DNA from: Pseudoflavonifractor sp. An85 | Lineage (GTDB): Bacteria > Bacillota > Clostridia > Oscillospirales > Oscillospiraceae | Direction: 5' to 3' | Assembly (NCBI RefSeq): GCF_002161235.1 | Contig: NZ_NFHE01000003.1 | Coordinates: 89,936 to 153,935 of the forward strand | Length of the DNA stretch: 64,000 nucleotides | In this document: in pieces, positions 1-7,346 of the stretch | Position numbering within the stretch: position 1 is the stretch's first letter | Layout of the letters: each line of letters starts with the position of its first letter | The notes under the pieces: model-generated | Told to the model about the DNA's origin: nothing | The model's input: the letters and a program-made list of their open reading frames with translations, nothing else | Databases searched by the model: none | Program-made: the position numbers and the translations under genes

Positions 1-822
1 ATCACCAACCCTGAGTTTGCCGACGTGCGCTCCCTGGAGGGTGTTGCCCCCACCAAGCACCACGCCGTGTTTACCATCGCCGTCCCCACCACCGCCGGTA
101 CGGCCGCTGAGGTCACCATCAACTACGTGATTACCGACGTAGAGAAGCGCCGCAAGTTCGTGTGCGTGGACACCAACGACATCCCCGAAGTGGCCGTGGT
201 GGACCCCGACATGATGAGCAGCATGCCCCGCGGCCTCACCGCCGCCACCGGTATGGACGCCCTCACCCACGCCATTGAGGGCTATATCACCAAGGGCCAC
301 TGCACCATTTCCGACATGTTCCACCTGGAGGCCATCCGCCTCATCAGCCGCCACCTGCGCGGGGCTGTGGAGAACACCGATGAGGGCCGGGAAGGCATGG
401 CTCTGGGCCAGTACATCGCCGGCATGGGCTTTTCCAACGTGGGTCTGGGCATCGTTCACGCCATGGCTCACGGCCTGAGCGCCCTGTACGACACGCCCCA
501 CGGTGTGGCCTGTGCCATCATCCTGCCCACCGGTCTGGAGTACAACAAGCACGCCGCCGGTGATCGCTACCGCGCCGTGGGCGAGGCCATGGGCGTGGAG
601 GGCATCAATCAGATGACCCAGGATGAGGCCGTGGACGCCACCATCGCTGCCGTCAAGAAGCTCAGCGCCGACGTGGGTATCCCCGCCGACCTGAAGGGCA
701 TCTTGAAGGAGGAAGACGTGCAGTTCCTGGCCGAGTCCGCCTTTGCCGACGCCTGCTGCCCCGGCAACCCCAAGGACACCAATGTGGATGAGATCGCCCA
801 GCTGTATCGCTCCCTGATGTAA
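1..822 (+). CDS. fucO: Lactaldehyde reductase (iron-containing alcohol dehydrogenase), 5' truncated by window edge
   Basis: Carboxy-terminal 273 residues of a group III metal-dependent alcohol dehydrogenase; the frame is open from base 1, so the amino-terminal part with most of the nucleotide-binding fold lies outside the window. FucO reduces L-lactaldehyde to 1,2-propanediol with NADH in the cytosol during anaerobic fucose or rhamnose breakdown. Seen here: GTAAEVTINYVITD, then GMDALTHAIEGY, which carries the first Asp and His metal ligands, and HAMAHGLSALYDTPHG with the other two His. The wording is close to E. coli FucO throughout, closer than to butanol or 1,3-propanediol dehydrogenases. 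It is followed at once by a strong hairpin terminator shared with the convergent gene. Its operon partners upstream are not visible. Confidence 0.9.
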   Translation: MTNPEFADVRSLEGVAPTKHHAVFTIAVPTTAGTAAEVTINYVITDVEKRRKFVCVDTNDIPEVAVVDPDMMSSMPRGLTAATGMDALTHAIEGYITKGHCTISDMFHLEAIRLISRHLRGAVENTDEGREGMALGQYIAGMGFSNVGLGIVHAMAHGLSALYDTPHGVACAIILPTGLEYNKHAAGDRYRAVGEAMGVEGINQMTQDEAVDATIAAVKKLSADVGIPADLKGILKEEDVQFLAESAFADACCPGNPKDTNVDEIAQLYRSLM

Positions 823-833
823 TCACTTCGAGC

Positions 834-871
834 AAAAAGCTCCGCAGGAAATATCCTGCGGAGCTTTTTAT
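834..871. terminator. Bidirectional intrinsic terminator between fucO and the convergent radical SAM gene
   Basis: A perfect GC-rich hairpin (stem AAGCTCCGCAGGA and its complement, 4-base loop) is flanked by A-run and T-run, so it can stop transcription from both sides. The last codons of the minus-strand gene at 868 overlap its T-run. Confidence 0.9.
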
Positions 872-1740
872 TTCATATTCCAGTCGGGGATGAACTTCTC
901 CCCCACCGACTCCAACTCCTGTACATAGCCCTGAATCCCCAAGGCATCCATGTAGGTGCGGGCGGCTTTCAGCTCCGAGGCGCGAAGGGTGCGCTGCAAC
1001 TCCGGAAACTGCTCCAGATTTCCACATGGAGTGTACTGGGCCATAAGAGAGAACAGCACTTCCCCAGGGGCAAACTGCTGGGACACCCAGTCCATCACCC
1101 GCTTGGCCTCACTGAGGCGTCCGGGTAGAATCAAATGGCGAATGACCACCCCTTTTTTCAAAAGGCCATCCTCCAACACCACCGGGCCCGTCTGGCGGAA
1201 CATCTCCACAATGGCAGCCTTTGCGGTGGAAGGATAGTCCGGGGCAGCGGAGTACTTCTCAGCCAACTCCTCCGTCACATATTTCAGGTCTGGGAGATAT
1301 ACATCCACCTTCCCGTCCAGGCTTTTTAAAATCTCCACCCGCTCGTAGCCACCGCTGTTCCACACCACTGGCAGATGGCCAGGTATGGGGCGGGAGAGCA
1401 CTCTTTGCAGCACATGGATGTACTGGGTGGGGGTGACCAGTTCGATGTTGTGGGCTCCCTCCCCAGCCAGCTTTTCAAACAGGGCGTACAGCTCATCCTC
1501 GGTCACATCCCTACCCTGGTTTTCGTGGCTGATAGGCCCGTTTTGGCAGAACACACACCCCAGGGTGCAACCGGAGAAAAACACCGTCCCCGCGCCTCGG
1601 GTGCCGGAAATGCAGGGCTCCTCCCAATGGTGCAATTCCGCCCGGGCCACACGGGCCACGCTGGGCAGGCGGCACCAGCCCTTTCCCATCTCCGGGGTGC
1701 GATCCGCCCCGCACTGGCGGGGACACAGATTGCAAATCAT
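868..1740 (-). CDS. PflX-like radical SAM protein (putative pyruvate formate-lyase activating enzyme type)
   Basis: A 290-residue radical S-adenosylmethionine protein of the COG1313/PflX type. The 4Fe-4S cluster motif CTLGCVFC (Cys58, Cys62, Cys65) is intact and followed by QNGPISHENQG; four more cysteines at the amino terminus (3, 6, 10, 23) could hold a second metal site, as in related proteins. It probably generates a 5'-deoxyadenosyl radical, but the family's substrate is not established, and it need not activate a formate lyase. Its start codon overlaps the mutY stop by four bases (ATGA), so the two are translationally coupled on one transcript. No glycyl-radical enzyme is seen next to it. 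Confidence 0.85.
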   Translation of the reverse strand: MICNLCPRQCGADRTPEMGKGWCRLPSVARVARAELHHWEEPCISGTRGAGTVFFSGCTLGCVFCQNGPISHENQGRDVTEDELYALFEKLAGEGAHNIELVTPTQYIHVLQRVLSRPIPGHLPVVWNSGGYERVEILKSLDGKVDVYLPDLKYVTEELAEKYSAAPDYPSTAKAAIVEMFRQTGPVVLEDGLLKKGVVIRHLILPGRLSEAKRVMDWVSQQFAPGEVLFSLMAQYTPCGNLEQFPELQRTLRASELKAARTYMDALGIQGYVQELESVGEKFIPDWNMK

Positions 1741-2774
1741 CTCTGAATTTCCTCCTTCACCACGTCCAGCACTCCGGCAAAGGCGCTGGGCACAGCGTAA
1801 ATCTCAGCAAGTTCCTGCCAGGTACACCACACCCAGCCCTTGGGCAGTGCGTCCTTCTCCAGGTGCACCACCTGGGCGGTGAGGTGCCACTCCACATGGG
1901 AGAAAATATGCCTGGCCACTCCGCCGAAATGTCCTTGGGGCATGTCCCATGTCCACTCCAGGGGCAGCTGGGTGCCTAACTCGTTGGGGAACTCCCACAG
2001 CCCCGCCAACAGCCCCTTGGAAGGACGCTGACGCAGAGCCACCCGCCCCTGGTGGAACAGCAGCCAAACTCTGCGCTCCTCCATGCGTCGGGGGCGTTTG
2101 GGTGCCTTCACCGGGATGCGGCTCCAGCTGTCCTGGGCGCGGGCCACGCAAAAGTCCCGGGCGGGACAGCGGTGGCACTGGGGCGCGCCATTGGGCAGGC
2201 ACACCGTGGCCCCCAGTTCCATCATGGCCTGGGTGAACTTGTCCGGAGCATGGAGAGGGATGATGGGCCGCAGCTGGTCGGCGATGGCGCGTTTGGTGGA
2301 CTGGGCCAAGATGTCCCGCTCGTCCCCATTGATGCGGGTCACCACCCGGAGCACATTGCCGTCCACCGCCGGGACGGGCTGGCCCAGGGCGATGGAGCAA
2401 ATGGCCCCGGCGGTGTAGTCTCCCACCCCTTTCAAGGCGCGCACCTGGTCATACTGGGTGGGAAACTCGCCGCCGTACTCCTCCATGATCTGGCGGGCGG
2501 CGGTCTGAAGGTTGCGGGCTCGACTGTAATAGCCCAACCCCTGCCACAGCTTCATCAAACGCCCTTCCTCCACCGAGGCCAGGGCCGCCACATCGGGCAG
2601 TTGCTCCATAAAGCGGGTGTAGTAGTCCAGCACCGCCGCCACACGGGTCTGCTGGAGCATGATTTCCGACACCCACACATGGTACGGGGTGGGGTCCTCT
2701 CGCCAGGGCAGAGTGCGGGCGTTGTCCCGGTACCACTCCAAAAGGGGGATGGGCAGTTGTTCCAAGGGCTGCAT
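1737..2774 (-). CDS. mutY: A/G-specific adenine DNA glycosylase
   Basis: A 345-residue MutY, the normal family length. It removes adenine mispaired with 8-oxoguanine, preventing G:C to T:A changes. Seen: the SEIMLQQT segment with catalytic Glu37, the helix-hairpin-helix LKGVGDYTAGAI near residues 114-125, catalytic Asp138 in VDGNVLRVV, and a four-cysteine iron-sulfur loop (Cys192, 200, 203, 209). The carboxy-terminal third has the MutT-like 8-oxoG recognition domain. It sits first in a two-gene unit with the radical SAM gene. The pairing may only reflect operon organisation; nothing ties the two reactions together. Confidence 0.95.
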   Translation of the reverse strand: MQPLEQLPIPLLEWYRDNARTLPWREDPTPYHVWVSEIMLQQTRVAAVLDYYTRFMEQLPDVAALASVEEGRLMKLWQGLGYYSRARNLQTAARQIMEEYGGEFPTQYDQVRALKGVGDYTAGAICSIALGQPVPAVDGNVLRVVTRINGDERDILAQSTKRAIADQLRPIIPLHAPDKFTQAMMELGATVCLPNGAPQCHRCPARDFCVARAQDSWSRIPVKAPKRPRRMEERRVWLLFHQGRVALRQRPSKGLLAGLWEFPNELGTQLPLEWTWDMPQGHFGGVARHIFSHVEWHLTAQVVHLEKDALPKGWVWCTWQELAEIYAVPSAFAGVLDVVKEEIQR

Positions 2775-2811
2775 GGGGATACCTCCAGGTCAAAAAATCC
2801 CCTTCAGTATA

Positions 2812-3465
2812 TCACACTTCCCCGTCTCCCCTCAAGCGTCTACACAGCTGGATAAATTGGGAAAAGATCACCTGTCCCACCTCTCCCATCCGCTCGGGGT
2901 GAAACTGCACCGTCCACAGAGGGAGGGTACGGTGCTCCATAGCCTCCACCACCCCGCCCTCCGACCAGGCGGTGGCCACTAATCCACGCCCCACCTTGCC
3001 CACCCCTTGGTGGTGGTTGGAGTTGACGGCGCACACCTCCCCATACCACGCCCCCATCTGGGAGCAGCTTTTGGTACGCACTGGATGCCAGCAATCCCCT
3101 TGAGGTTGCTGGTGGAAGGGGGCCAGGGTGGGCTTTAGGTCTTGAATGAGGGTTCCCCCCGCCCACACATTGACCACTTGATGCCCTCGGCAGATGCCCA
3201 AAATGGGACGATGGGCGGCGGCAAAGGCATCCAGAAGGGCCAGCTCCGCCCGGTCTCTGGCCTGATCCACGTTGCGGGAGCCCCGGGGAAAACTGCGCCA
3301 AAACCGGGGGTGCATATCTCCGCCTCCCGCCAAAATGAGGCCGTCGTAACGCACATCCGGGTGGGGCAGATACACCGCGTCCCCCTGTCCCCCTGCCTGC
3401 TCCACCGCCTCCAAATACCGGGCGGCATCCCCACCCCCAGTGGAGATTAAAATGGATACCTTCAC
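2812..3465 (-). CDS. Class I glutamine amidotransferase-like peptidase (gamma-glutamyl-GABA hydrolase type)
   Basis: A 217-residue peptidase C26/GATase1 domain protein. The nucleophile elbow GICRGHQVVN and the His-Glu pair in QFHPERM form the expected Cys-His-Glu triad, as in PuuD-type gamma-glutamyl-gamma-aminobutyrate hydrolases; substrate is not provable from sequence. The start is the GTG at 3465, preceded by AAGGAGG and overlapping the spoVB stop as GTGA. Longer upstream reading frames run out of phase through spoVB and are not real. Coupling to spoVB suggests co-expression, though no spore role for this family is certain. It is rather short compared with PuuD (about 250 residues). Confidence 0.85.
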   Translation of the reverse strand: MKVSILISTGGGDAARYLEAVEQAGGQGDAVYLPHPDVRYDGLILAGGGDMHPRFWRSFPRGSRNVDQARDRAELALLDAFAAAHRPILGICRGHQVVNVWAGGTLIQDLKPTLAPFHQQPQGDCWHPVRTKSCSQMGAWYGEVCAVNSNHHQGVGKVGRGLVATAWSEGGVVEAMEHRTLPLWTVQFHPERMGEVGQVIFSQFIQLCRRLRGDGEV

Positions 3466-5003
3466 GCGTGTTTCCTCCTTCCCCACAACCAGCCAAACAC
3501 CGATAGGCCCTGCATTAGCAGCACCCCCACATACAACACAGCCCCCACTCCCAGACACACCCCGCAGGCCGTCCACACCCAGACTCCGGACCGGATCATG
3601 GTCTGAAACAGCAGGTTGCACCACACTCCGGTGAACACCGCCGACAACACCGGCCGGACAAACCAGGCAAACAGCCGCAGACGCAGCCCGGTGGCCTTCA
3701 AGATGGAGGCAAGGTTCAGCCCCATCCCCACCAGAGAGGAGAGAACAAAGCCCACCACAAAGCCCCGCAGCCCCCAGATGGCCACCGTGCCATAGGTAAA
3801 GCCCAGCTGCACCACGTCACTGGCAATGGCGTTTCTCGCCCCCTTGCTTTGAAGCCCCAAGCCGTTGAGCGCGCCCCCCAGCACCGACTGCACACAGGTC
3901 AGCAGGGTACCCACCGCCAACAGCAGCATGTACTGCCCTGCCTGGGGCTGCCCGAAGAGCAGACGGGCCACAGTTGGCCCCAGCACCACCAGCAATGCCA
4001 TGGCTGGGGACATGAGCAACATGGTCACCGACATGATGCGGTTGAGAAGTCCCGCTGACGCTCCCCTGTCTCCTCGGGCGGTGCGCTGAGACAGGGCGGG
4101 TACCATGGTCAGACACATGGCCCCGATAAACCCGGTGGGCAGGCTCAATAGGGGCATGGTCATGCCGCACAGCACGCCGAAGGCGGACATGGCCTCCCCC
4201 GCCTCCATCCCTCCCTCCACCAGTTTAGCAGGGATGAGCACCGCATTGGCTGAGCCCAGCAGCGTACCCAGCACGGAAGTAAGCCCCACGGGAATGACAA
4301 TGGACCACAGGCTCTTTTCCTTCTGCCTCGTTCGTATCTGCCGTGTTTCACGTTCCCTTTGCGTACGACGAAAGAGCACCACCAGAGTCACCGCCGAAAA
4401 CACCTCGCAAATCACCATGCCCAGCACAATGAGCCCCACGGTGCGCTCCTGGTTCTGGGGCAGCAACCAGATGAGAAGCCCCAACACCGCCCCGGTGCGG
4501 ATAAGCTGCTCCATGGTCTCCACGGTGGCGGGAATTCGTACCCGTCCAGTGCCGTAAAAACAGTGCTTATGCAGGTTCTCCACTCCGGTGAGCAGCATAC
4601 ACGGCACCAGCAGCACCACCCCCAACCGGGTGCGGGCATCCCCCAGCAGGTAGACCGAAATGGGGTCAGAGCACCAAATCACCAACACCCCCAAGGGAAT
4701 GGCCAGGAGAAAGAAGCTGCGCAGACCAGCCCCCAATACCCGCCCTACCCCCGCTTCATCCCCCAGGGCATGACAGCGGGCGGAACGGGTGGACACCGCC
4801 ACCGTCAGCCCTACCGCAGTCACGGACATGAACATGGAGTACACCGGCATCACCAGTTGGTAAAGGCCCATGGTCTCTGCCCCAATGAGACGGGAGAGGA
4901 CGAGGCGATAACAAAAGCCCACCAGTTGAGAAAACAGTCCGGTGGCAGTGAGAACCAGCGTTCCCGTCCACATGGCATTCAAAAGCAAATCCCCCTTCCT
5001 CAT
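3462..5003 (-). CDS. spoVB: SpoVB-like polysaccharide/lipid flippase (MOP superfamily)
   Basis: A 513-residue, very hydrophobic protein with roughly 12-14 transmembrane helices and the amino-terminal pattern of SpoVB/MurJ-like exporters (LLSRLIGAETMGLYQLVMPV). Family members move lipid-linked precursors across the inner membrane; SpoVB acts in spore cortex formation in Bacillus. Clostridial genomes often carry several paralogs, so assignment to SpoVB rather than another MOP flippase is by resemblance. It begins a two-gene unit with the amidotransferase (4-base overlap) and is divergent from the small membrane protein at 5091. Confidence 0.85.
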   Translation of the reverse strand: MRKGDLLLNAMWTGTLVLTATGLFSQLVGFCYRLVLSRLIGAETMGLYQLVMPVYSMFMSVTAVGLTVAVSTRSARCHALGDEAGVGRVLGAGLRSFFLLAIPLGVLVIWCSDPISVYLLGDARTRLGVVLLVPCMLLTGVENLHKHCFYGTGRVRIPATVETMEQLIRTGAVLGLLIWLLPQNQERTVGLIVLGMVICEVFSAVTLVVLFRRTQRERETRQIRTRQKEKSLWSIVIPVGLTSVLGTLLGSANAVLIPAKLVEGGMEAGEAMSAFGVLCGMTMPLLSLPTGFIGAMCLTMVPALSQRTARGDRGASAGLLNRIMSVTMLLMSPAMALLVVLGPTVARLLFGQPQAGQYMLLLAVGTLLTCVQSVLGGALNGLGLQSKGARNAIASDVVQLGFTYGTVAIWGLRGFVVGFVLSSLVGMGLNLASILKATGLRLRLFAWFVRPVLSAVFTGVWCNLLFQTMIRSGVWVWTACGVCLGVGAVLYVGVLLMQGLSVFGWLWGRRKHA

Positions 5004-5090
5004 GGCATTGACATCCTATGAGAAAGGGGGATTTTTCATGTGAACTTTTTGCATTTTCGCCGCATAGTATGACAAAAAGGGGGTAGCTGC

Positions 5091-5462
5091 ATGGACCAGC
5101 CCACCGGGCCAGACTGGAGTGTCAATTCCGACTTTTCCTTCCTGATAGCAGTTCTTGTAGCCGCCCTCATGGCTCTGCACACCCTGTGTCAGGCCGAGCG
5201 CGGACAGACCACCGGGTTTTATCTTCTGCGCTGCGGCGAGTCCGCCCTCACTCTGGGCAGCTCGGGATTCTTCCTCACCCAGGCCCTGAAAGGACTGAAA
5301 GAGGCAGACCCCGCAAACGCCCCCGAAATGTGCGCCGCGCAGTGGGAAGTGATGGCCGCCGGACTCATTTTGCTGGCCGCCCTCATCCAGTTTGAACTGA
5401 TACAATACCGCAGGCGCACCGGACAACTGCCCGACGCGCCCACAGATCCCATTATTTCTTGA
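5091..5462 (+). CDS. Small membrane protein of unknown function
   Basis: A 123-residue protein preceded by an AGGGGGT ribosome-binding site. Two or three hydrophobic segments are visible (about residues 17-31, 53-66 and 86-100), the last followed by a basic stretch, so it is probably an inner-membrane protein. I do not recognise the family. It is divergent from spoVB and overlaps the convergent Nudix gene by 11 bases at its 3' end. Coding reality is supported by the ribosome-binding site and the membrane topology; a function cannot be proposed. Confidence 0.6.
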   Translation: MDQPTGPDWSVNSDFSFLIAVLVAALMALHTLCQAERGQTTGFYLLRCGESALTLGSSGFFLTQALKGLKEADPANAPEMCAAQWEVMAAGLILLAALIQFELIQYRRRTGQLPDAPTDPIIS

Positions 5463-5988
5463 GTCGTCCCGCTGCCCGCAGGATGGAAGCCACCGTCTTG
5501 CTGTCCTCCAGAGTGCCGTCAATGGCCATCTCCACCGCCTGGGACAGGGGCATCTTCACCCGCTCCAAAAACTCGTCCTCGTCCGGGTGCATCTCCCCGA
5601 AGGTCAGCCCCCGGGCCAGATACACATGCTGCAACTCATCGCAGAAACCGGGGGTGGGCAGCATCTCCCCCATGGAAATCCACTCTTTCGCCTCGGCGCC
5701 GATCTCCTCGCTCAATTCCCGCTTGGCTGCCTCAAAGGGGTCCTCGCCGTACTCCAGCTTGCCTGCGGGCACCTCCAGGAGCACCTTGGCATAGGGGTAG
5801 CGGTACTGCCGTACAAGATACACATTACCCTCATCGTCCACAGGCACCATAACCACAGCCCCGGGGTGGCGGATCACCTCACGCCAGGAAGTGCGCCCGT
5901 TGACCAGCTCCACCGTGTCATAATGGACCTTCAACAGCCCTCCGTCATACACCAGCTTGCTGGTGAGTGTCTTTTCCATCAGTTCCAT
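5452..5988 (-). CDS. Nudix hydrolase, ADP-ribose pyrophosphatase type
   Basis: A 178-residue Nudix protein. The Nudix box runs from GKLEYGEDPFEAAK to RELSEEIGA, matching G(x5)E(x7)REUxEExGU exactly, and supplies the Mg-binding glutamates. The upstream segment VRQYRYPYAKVLLEVPAGKLE is typical of NudF-type ADP-ribose pyrophosphatases, which split ADP-ribose into AMP and ribose 5-phosphate. ATG at 5988 is chosen because AAGGAGG lies at proper distance; the longer frame adds a basic tail with no such site. It stands alone, convergent with the small membrane protein gene. Confidence 0.9.
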   Translation of the reverse strand: MELMEKTLTSKLVYDGGLLKVHYDTVELVNGRTSWREVIRHPGAVVMVPVDDEGNVYLVRQYRYPYAKVLLEVPAGKLEYGEDPFEAAKRELSEEIGAEAKEWISMGEMLPTPGFCDELQHVYLARGLTFGEMHPDEDEFLERVKMPLSQAVEMAIDGTLEDSKTVASILRAAGRLKK

Positions 5989-6040
5989 ACCACAAAGCCT
6001 CCTTTGTCGTTTCCCTGAGTATAGCACACTTTTCTCCCCA

Positions 6041-6069
6041 TTGCCATAGGAGGGAAAAACTTGTATAAT
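6041..6069 (+). promoter_or_regulatory. Sigma-A type promoter of the DUF815 gene
   Basis: TTGCCA at 6041-6046 and a perfect TATAAT at 6064-6069 separated by 17 bp, about 38 bases upstream of the start codon. The best-matched promoter in the left part of the window. Confidence 0.8.
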
Positions 6070-6106
6070 GACTTTATCACACTAGAGAAGCAATGAGGTG
6101 ACTACC

Positions 6107-7300
6107 ATGGAACTCTCCCATGTTTCCATCAAACTATCCACGCTGTCTGCATATCGGGATTTGTTGGACCGGCCCGTCATGGTGACGTTGTCCCAGCTGA
6201 CCCAGGCATTGCAAGAAAAAGACGGGCTGACAGCTGTCAACGCATACTGTCAGCTGTTTTCCCAGCTACACCAGGAGGGCTGTTCCAGCCTGGGGGAGTG
6301 GCTGTACCAGGCTATGCGCTGGTCCGAAGGCCCCTACCCCACCGCCGTCGCCCGGGGAGACTGTCCCCCCCATTTGGAGCGAGCCGCCCAGGAGGACATC
6401 TCCACCCTTCAGCAGCTGGCGGATATCCCCTGTGACACCTGGGTCATGTCCATCCATTTTGCGCTCTCCCCCCAGACGAACCAAATCCTACCTTCCCTTC
6501 CCCGCTGGCCCCAGGAGGCCTCCTTTGACTTTGCAGATTTGAGCCGCGCTTACCGCCAGGAGGGCATCGGCCTGCTGGCCCGGTACAAAGCCTTTGTATG
6601 GGAGGACGGCTCCCTCATCCCCGTGGCCAACCCCGACTGTCCCACGGGTGAGCAGCTGCTGGGATACGACCGCCACCGGGATCAGGTGGTGCAAAACACC
6701 CGGGCTCTGCTGGCTGGCAAATACGTCAACAACGTGCTGCTCTACGGCGAGAGCGGCACCGGAAAGTCCGCCACCGTCAAGCACCTGCTCACCCTGCCTG
6801 GAATGGAGCCGCTGCGGCTCATCGAGGCGGACAAGGAGAACCTGTCCGGCCTTCCCGCTCTCATCCGCTCTTTGGAAGGCCATCCTTTGAAGTTTATCAT
6901 CTTCATTGACGACCTCACCTTCGACCGGGATGACCCCACCTACTCGGTGCTGAAAACCATCCTGGAGGGCGGCGTGGAACGTCGGCCCCAAAATGTGGCG
7001 GTATACGCCACCTCCAACCGCCGCCACCTGGTGCGGCAAACCATTTCGGAGCGAGCCGGGGACGAGATGGACCGCAACGAGACCATCCGGGAGAAAACCT
7101 CCCTGGCCGACCGCTTCGGCATCCGCATCCTTTACGAAGGGCTGCGCCGGGACGAGTATCTGGCCCTGGTGGACCAGCTGGCCGCACAGCAGGGGTGCAC
7201 CTTGCCCCCTGAGCAACTCCATCAGCAGGCCATTGCCTGGGAACGGCATCACGGCTCCACTACGCCCCGCACAGCACTGCAATTTGTGCTGTCCCTGTAA
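6107..7300 (+). CDS. DUF815 family AAA+ ATPase
   Basis: A 397-residue protein of the COG2607/DUF815 ATPase family. Walker A GESGTGKSATVKHL lies near residue 213 and Walker B KFIIFIDDLTF near 265, followed by sensor-like SNRRHLV. The amino-terminal 200 residues are helical and variable in the family. Role is unknown; such ATPases are thought to act as remodelling chaperones. ATG at 6107 is preferred over the in-frame GTG at 6098 because GAGGTGA sits five bases before it. It is a single-gene unit with its own promoter and a terminator shared with the convergent gene. Confidence 0.85.
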   Translation: MELSHVSIKLSTLSAYRDLLDRPVMVTLSQLTQALQEKDGLTAVNAYCQLFSQLHQEGCSSLGEWLYQAMRWSEGPYPTAVARGDCPPHLERAAQEDISTLQQLADIPCDTWVMSIHFALSPQTNQILPSLPRWPQEASFDFADLSRAYRQEGIGLLARYKAFVWEDGSLIPVANPDCPTGEQLLGYDRHRDQVVQNTRALLAGKYVNNVLLYGESGTGKSATVKHLLTLPGMEPLRLIEADKENLSGLPALIRSLEGHPLKFIIFIDDLTFDRDDPTYSVLKTILEGGVERRPQNVAVYATSNRRHLVRQTISERAGDEMDRNETIREKTSLADRFGIRILYEGLRRDEYLALVDQLAAQQGCTLPPEQLHQQAIAWERHHGSTTPRTALQFVLSL

Positions 7301-7305
7301 GAATC

Positions 7306-7346
7306 AACACCCCCACAACCGGTTGCCCGGTTGTGGGGGTGTTTCT
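7306..7346. terminator. Bidirectional intrinsic terminator between convergent genes
   Basis: ACACCCCCACAACCGG and its exact complement form a 16-bp stem with a 4-base loop, followed by TTTCTT on the plus strand. The minus-strand gene ends at the hairpin edge. Confidence 0.9.
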